Below are positions 47,110-50,544 of a stretch of 50,544 nucleotides of DNA, in pieces. Every line of letters starts with the position of its first letter. The first letter of the stretch is position 1. The stretch spans positions 1 through 50,544 of the forward strand of contig NZ_JAIEPN010000160.1 in NCBI RefSeq assembly GCF_019748365.1. Direction: 5' to 3'. The position numbers and the translations under genes are program-made. Source of the stretch: Novosphingobium sp. GTDB taxonomy: Bacteria > Pseudomonadota > Alphaproteobacteria > Sphingomonadales > Sphingomonadaceae. The notes under the pieces were generated by a model. It did not search any database. It worked only from the letters and a program-made list of their open reading frames with translations, and was not told the origin of the DNA.

Positions 47110-47154
47110 TGGAGCGGGCGAAGGGATTCGAACCCTCGACCCCAACCTTGGCAA
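47110..47154 (-). repeat. 3' fragment of tRNA-Gly(GCC): attachment-site scar
   Basis: On the minus strand, 45 bases match the 3' part of a tRNA-Gly: anticodon loop TTGCCAA (47154-47148), stem GGTTG, variable GGGTC, T-arm GAGGG-TTCGAAT-CCCTT, acceptor CGCCCGC and TCCA (ending 47110). The matching 5' half (GCGGGCG acceptor, D-arm, CAACC stem) is absent: the sequence to the right is unrelated. An integrase gene begins 254 bases to the right. This is an integration scar with the mobile DNA on the right and resident chromosome on the left. Confidence 0.85.
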
Positions 47155-47408
47155 CTGGTTTCCGAGAATTTCGCCAGCGTTACCGGGTGTTGCCAAATCT
47201 GCGCAAAACTACACAGTTTCAAAAGCTTGCTTTGCGCGTCGAGTCACAATCGCTACCCTGCGATTTCCGGTGGTTTGCCGTCTGCTGCTTCCCCCCTGCT
47301 TCCCCGGCCATGCCGCACCTGCGTGGGGAAGCAAAGGGCAAGCGCGTGGGCCACCGGAAGCAAGGGGCAACTTTGAGAGGAATGACGGACACCAGCAGGA
47401 CCAGACCT
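47155..47408. other. Region between the attachment scar and the integrase
   Basis: About 254 bases with no gene seen. This is where integrase arm sites and the integrase promoter would be expected; the part near 47195-47240 is more AT-rich than its surroundings. Confidence 0.45.
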
Positions 47409-48701
47409 ATGACGAAATTGACCAAGCGCACCATCGACGCACTCAAACCAGGCCAGCGCCGCGACACCTTCCTTTGGGATGGCGAGTTGCGCGGCTTTGG
47501 CGTCCGTGTGAAGCCAAGCGGCACTAAGACCTTTATCATCCAGTATCGCAATTTGGAGGGCTGCACGCGCCGATGCGTCATCGGCCAATACGGTGTCTTG
47601 ACCGTCGAACAGGCGCGCGGCCTCGCGCAGAAGAAGCTCGCCGCCGTAATCGATGGCGCGGACCCTTCGGCTGAGCGCCACGCTATCCGGCAAGGGCTGA
47701 CAGTCTCGGCGCTTTGTGACTGGTATCTGACCGAGGCCGAAGCCGGGCGCCTGATCGGGCGCAACCGTCGTCCGATCAAGGCGTCCTCCCTTGCCGGCGA
47801 CCGCAGCCGGATCGAGCTGCACATCAAGCCACTGATCGGCAACCGCGTCATCAGCCAGTTGAAGCTGGCCGACATCGAACATTTGCAGGGCGATATCGCC
47901 GCCGGGCGCACCGCGCGGCTGCGTAAGTTCGGCAGGGGCGGCCAGACCGCAGGCGGCATCGGTGTCGCCGCCCGCGCGATCAGCACGCTGCGCAGCCTGT
48001 TCAACCACGCCCGCCGCCTTGGGCTCATCGAGGCCAGCCCGGCGACGGGCGTGCGCATCATGGCTTCGCAAAAACTGAAACGATACCTCAGTGCGGGCGA
48101 AATCCGACACCTCGGCAAGGTGATGACGCAGATGGAACGCGAGGGCGAACACCCCACTGGTCTCGCCGCGATCCGCGTTATGCTGCTCACCGGGTTTCGC
48201 CGCATGGAAGTATTGGCGATGCGCAAGGAATGGGTGCAGCCTGACGACAACCTCGTCCGCTTTCCGGATACCAAGTCCGGTCCGCAGATGCGGGTGGCTG
48301 GTGACGCTGGGATGATCGTGCTGGAGGCCCAGGCCCTGCATAGTAATTCGCCCTACATCTTCCCAGCGGACTGGGGCGACGGTCACTTCATCGGCGTCGT
48401 CCGCGTGCTTGATCGGGTTTGCGCGCGGGCCGGTCTGGACGAGGTGACACCCCATACCCTGCGCCACAGCTTCGCCAGCATGGCGGCCGCACAGGGGTTC
48501 AGCGAGCTGACCATCTCAGGCCTCCTCGGCCACGCCCCGCGCGGTGTGACGCAGCGCTATGTGCATCTCGACACCGCGTTGATCATTGCGGCGGATCAAG
48601 TGGCAGCGGAGATTGCTCGGTTGCTGGACGGCGGCGAACTGCGGAGCATGCGCGAGATCAAGCAGGCGCGGACGTTGGCGACGTTGCGGGCAGTGGCTTG
48701 A
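47409..48701 (+). CDS. P4-type tyrosine integrase
   Basis: This 430-residue site-specific recombinase has an N-terminal DUF4102-like arm-binding domain (LTKRTIDALKPGQRRDTFLWDGELRGFGVRV), a core-binding domain (about 95-205) and a C-terminal catalytic domain. The catalytic set is visible: Arg in LLTGFRRMEVLAM, Lys in TKSG, HTLRHSF, LLGH and the nucleophile Tyr in TQRYVHLD. The ATG at 47409 has AGGA about 9 bases upstream; an ATG at 47382 has its purine run too close. It lies beside the tRNA-Gly scar and reads away from it, as such integrases usually do. All active-site residues are present, so it may be functional. Confidence 0.9.
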   Translation: MTKLTKRTIDALKPGQRRDTFLWDGELRGFGVRVKPSGTKTFIIQYRNLEGCTRRCVIGQYGVLTVEQARGLAQKKLAAVIDGADPSAERHAIRQGLTVSALCDWYLTEAEAGRLIGRNRRPIKASSLAGDRSRIELHIKPLIGNRVISQLKLADIEHLQGDIAAGRTARLRKFGRGGQTAGGIGVAARAISTLRSLFNHARRLGLIEASPATGVRIMASQKLKRYLSAGEIRHLGKVMTQMEREGEHPTGLAAIRVMLLTGFRRMEVLAMRKEWVQPDDNLVRFPDTKSGPQMRVAGDAGMIVLEAQALHSNSPYIFPADWGDGHFIGVVRVLDRVCARAGLDEVTPHTLRHSFASMAAAQGFSELTISGLLGHAPRGVTQRYVHLDTALIIAADQVAAEIARLLDGGELRSMREIKQARTLATLRAVA

Positions 48702-48938
48702 ACTTCCGTTTCGTTGGACGTTGCCGACAGTCCGCTATCTCCCAAAAGCGGCAATAGCGGCCTGGCGCGAGCAATGTCCGCTTCTGATCAACCCGCTCCG
48801 GTTTGCGCCCTTTCTTCCTCATGGCCAATTACGGCCAAGGAGAATGCCGGTCAGCACCAGACCGAAACTCAGCACCATCCGTTGAGGGCTTCGCGATTGC
48901 CCCGAGCTGGCAAGATCAGCAAGCCTCGGGCACCGGCT
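48702..48938. other. Intergenic region between integrase and hpnH
   Basis: About 237 bases with no gene or tRNA visible. It separates the convergent integrase and hpnH genes. No second tRNA-Gly copy that could mark the other end of a short element is seen here. Confidence 0.45.
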
Positions 48939-50084
48939 TCATGCCGTTCGCTTGACGTGTTTGGAAGCGTCCCCCTGTTCCTGCCGGATGATGGCCAATT
49001 CCCGCTCGACGTGGCTGGAAAAGACGTCCTGCGCCGGGCGAGCCTGCGACAGGTCGATGTCAGGCGCCATCCGGCCATCGGTGCGGATGCCCTGAAGCGC
49101 GATCTTCGCAAGCTTCCAGGGGCGCGCAATCGCATCGCTCGCAGCGGTGCCTTCGAACCCGCAATGCACCATGCAATCGGCGCATTTCTCGTACTTGCCG
49201 ACCCCGAACTGATCCCAGTCGGTGCCCTCCATGAGCTCGGCGAAGGTCTGCACATAGCCCTCGCCGATCAGGTAGCAGGGCTTTTGCCAGCCGAACACGG
49301 TGCGCAGCGGCATCGACCAAGGGGTGCATGCGTAGGTCTGGTTGCCCGCAAGGAAGTCGAGAAACAGCGGCGAATTGGTGAAGGTCCAGGCCTTGCCGCC
49401 ATCGCCTTTGCGGAACACATCGCGGAAGAAGTTCTTGGTGCGCTCGCGGGTGAGGAAGTGCTCCTGATCCGGGGCGCGCTCATAGGCATATCCGGGAGAG
49501 ATGGTGATTTCGACGTCGCGCTTTTCCATCTCGTCGAAGAAGGCGGCGAGACGGGCCGGGTCTGCGCCGTCAAACACGGTGCAATTGACCTGAACGCGGA
49601 AGCCCTTTGCCTTGGCAAGCTCGATCGCCCCGATCGCGACTTCATAGGTGCCTTCCTGATCGACGGCATGATCGTGCATGCCCTTGTCGCCATCGAGATG
49701 GATCGACCAGGTGAAGAAGGGAGAAGGCGCGTAATCGTCGATCTTCTTCTTCAACAGCAGCGCGTTGGTGCACAGGATCACGAACTTCTTCTTCGCGATG
49801 TAGCCTTCGACGATCCGCGGCATGTCGCGATGGAGCAGCGGCTCGCCCCCCGCAATCGAGACCGCAGGTGCGCCGCATTCGTCGATCGCGTCCATGCATT
49901 GTTCGAAGCTCAGGCGCTGGTTGAGGATCGCATCGGGATAATCAATCTTGCCGCAGCCGGGGCAGGCAAGATTGCAGCGCAGCAGCGGTTCCAGCATCAG
50001 GACGAGCGGGTACTTGCCGCCCTTGATGTGGTTCTTGACGGTGTATCCGCCGATCCGGGCGAGCACTTGAACGGGAAGGGTCAT
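48939..50084 (-). CDS. hpnH: Hopanoid C35 biosynthesis radical SAM protein HpnH
   Basis: This 381-residue radical SAM enzyme joins adenosine to diploptene to form adenosylhopane, the first step in extended (C35) hopanoid synthesis at the inner membrane. The radical SAM cluster motif is CNLACPGC (Cys37, Cys41, Cys44). The AGGEPLLH segment is the typical GGE-type motif, and the C-terminal domain has TYACTPWSMPLRTVFGWQKPCYLIGEGY and the cysteines CADCMVHCGFEG. Length and sequence fit HpnH closely. It lies 12 bases after ispH, a common pairing in hopanoid clusters because both serve isoprenoid and hopanoid supply. Identification is confident. Confidence 0.93.
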   Translation of the reverse strand: MTLPVQVLARIGGYTVKNHIKGGKYPLVLMLEPLLRCNLACPGCGKIDYPDAILNQRLSFEQCMDAIDECGAPAVSIAGGEPLLHRDMPRIVEGYIAKKKFVILCTNALLLKKKIDDYAPSPFFTWSIHLDGDKGMHDHAVDQEGTYEVAIGAIELAKAKGFRVQVNCTVFDGADPARLAAFFDEMEKRDVEITISPGYAYERAPDQEHFLTRERTKNFFRDVFRKGDGGKAWTFTNSPLFLDFLAGNQTYACTPWSMPLRTVFGWQKPCYLIGEGYVQTFAELMEGTDWDQFGVGKYEKCADCMVHCGFEGTAASDAIARPWKLAKIALQGIRTDGRMAPDIDLSQARPAQDVFSSHVERELAIIRQEQGDASKHVKRTA

Positions 50085-50096
50085 GACGCTGTCGTC

Positions 50097-50544
50097 CTAT
50101 TCGGCGGCGATGGCGTCTTGGCGAACGGGCATCTGACGCAACTCTTGAGGCAGGCTGAATTCGACTTTTTCGACGACCCCGTCGAGAGTCGACACTTCGA
50201 TCGGCGCAAGTTCCCTTAGCCGGGCGATCACATCCTGCACCAGCGAATCCGGAGCCGAGGCCCCGGCCGTGAGCCCGATCCGCGTCTTGCCGACGAACCA
50301 ACTGGGGTCGAGCGAGCTGCCATCGGCGACAAGATAGCTTGGCACGCCAAGATCGTCTCCGATTTCGCGCAGACGGTTGGAATTGGAACTGTTGGGCGCG
50401 CCTACGACCAGCAGCAGGTCCGCGACCCGGCACAGGTCCCGCACCGCAGTTTGCCGGTTCTGGGTTGCATAGCAGATATCCGCCGTATCCGGGCCGACGA
50501 CGTTCAGAAACCGTTCTTCGAGGGCGGCGATCACATCGCGCGTG
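50097..50544 (-). CDS. ispH: 4-hydroxy-3-methylbut-2-enyl diphosphate reductase, C-terminal part (partial)
   Basis: The window ends inside this gene; about 148 C-terminal residues are visible. IspH is the last enzyme of the MEP pathway, reducing HMBPP to IPP and DMAPP with a 4Fe-4S cluster. Visible family landmarks are [16 protein letters not shown] (with a cluster cysteine), [20 protein letters not shown] (substrate SxN motif) and [18 protein letters not shown]. The tail after SLPQELRQ is variable, as usual. It is probably co-transcribed with hpnH. The 5' end lies beyond 50544. Confidence 0.92.
   Translation of the reverse strand, partial: TRDVIAALEERFLNVVGPDTADICYATQNRQTAVRDLCRVADLLLVVGAPNSSNSNRLREIGDDLGVPSYLVADGSSLDPSWFVGKTRIGLTAGASAPDSLVQDVIARLRELAPIEVSTLDGVVEKVEFSLPQELRQMPVRQDAIAAE

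Noticed and set aside
47110..47154. Intact tRNA-Gly gene
   Set aside because: Only the sequence from the anticodon loop to CCA is present; no matching acceptor 5' strand or D-arm lies to its right.

Overview
The window is GC-rich alphaproteobacterial DNA, most likely from a sphingomonad (Novosphingobium/Erythrobacter-like). The signs are two sphingomonad-style TonB-dependent receptors, hopanoid-linked hpnH beside ispH, alphaproteobacterial tRNA-Arg(CCG) and tRNA-Gly(GCC) remnants, and dense genes with frequent GTG starts. Taxonomy is inferred from gene content only.

Layout. Positions 1-107 are the edge of a mobile island lying to the left: the start of a leftward gene and a 3' fragment of tRNA-Arg(CCG), a typical integrase attachment scar. 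Positions 343-4039 (minus strand) hold a sulfite dehydrogenase pair (cytochrome c and Mo-cofactor subunits) and a TonB-dependent receptor. Positions 4222-8437 (minus) hold a phosphohexomutase, a nested palindromic MITE-like element, a GNAT acetyltransferase and a gamma-glutamyltransferase. Positions 8556-11228 (minus) hold a second TonB-dependent receptor with a clear terminator behind it.

The centre, 11447-40209, is one large secretion locus. A HlyD-type adaptor (minus) is divergent from an ABC exporter whose N-terminal domain has no catalytic cysteine. It is followed on the plus strand by a MotB/OmpA-like protein, a MotA/ExbB-like channel protein with a long cytoplasmic tail, a PilZ protein with both c-di-GMP-binding motifs, a TolC-like outer membrane protein with a Pro-rich extension, and a 6643-residue RTX protein of about 70 repeat units. 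I read this as a type I secretion system for a giant calcium-binding surface adhesin, energised by a proton-driven stator pair (as SiiA/SiiB energise SiiE export in Salmonella) and possibly gated by c-di-GMP through PilZ. The last point is inference and is the most interesting idea in the window.

Positions 40323-46743 are accessory metabolism: an FMN-binding split-barrel protein, an NTF2-like protein, a small membrane protein, a TetR regulator coupled to a molybdopterin oxidoreductase, and an ExaC-type aldehyde dehydrogenase with its DUF779 partner. At 47110-48701 a tRNA-Gly(GCC) 3' fragment and a P4-type integrase mirror the left edge. The window ends in hpnH and the 3' part of ispH (minus). 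The roughly 47 kb in between is therefore flanked by two tRNA-targeting integration scars in mirror orientation.
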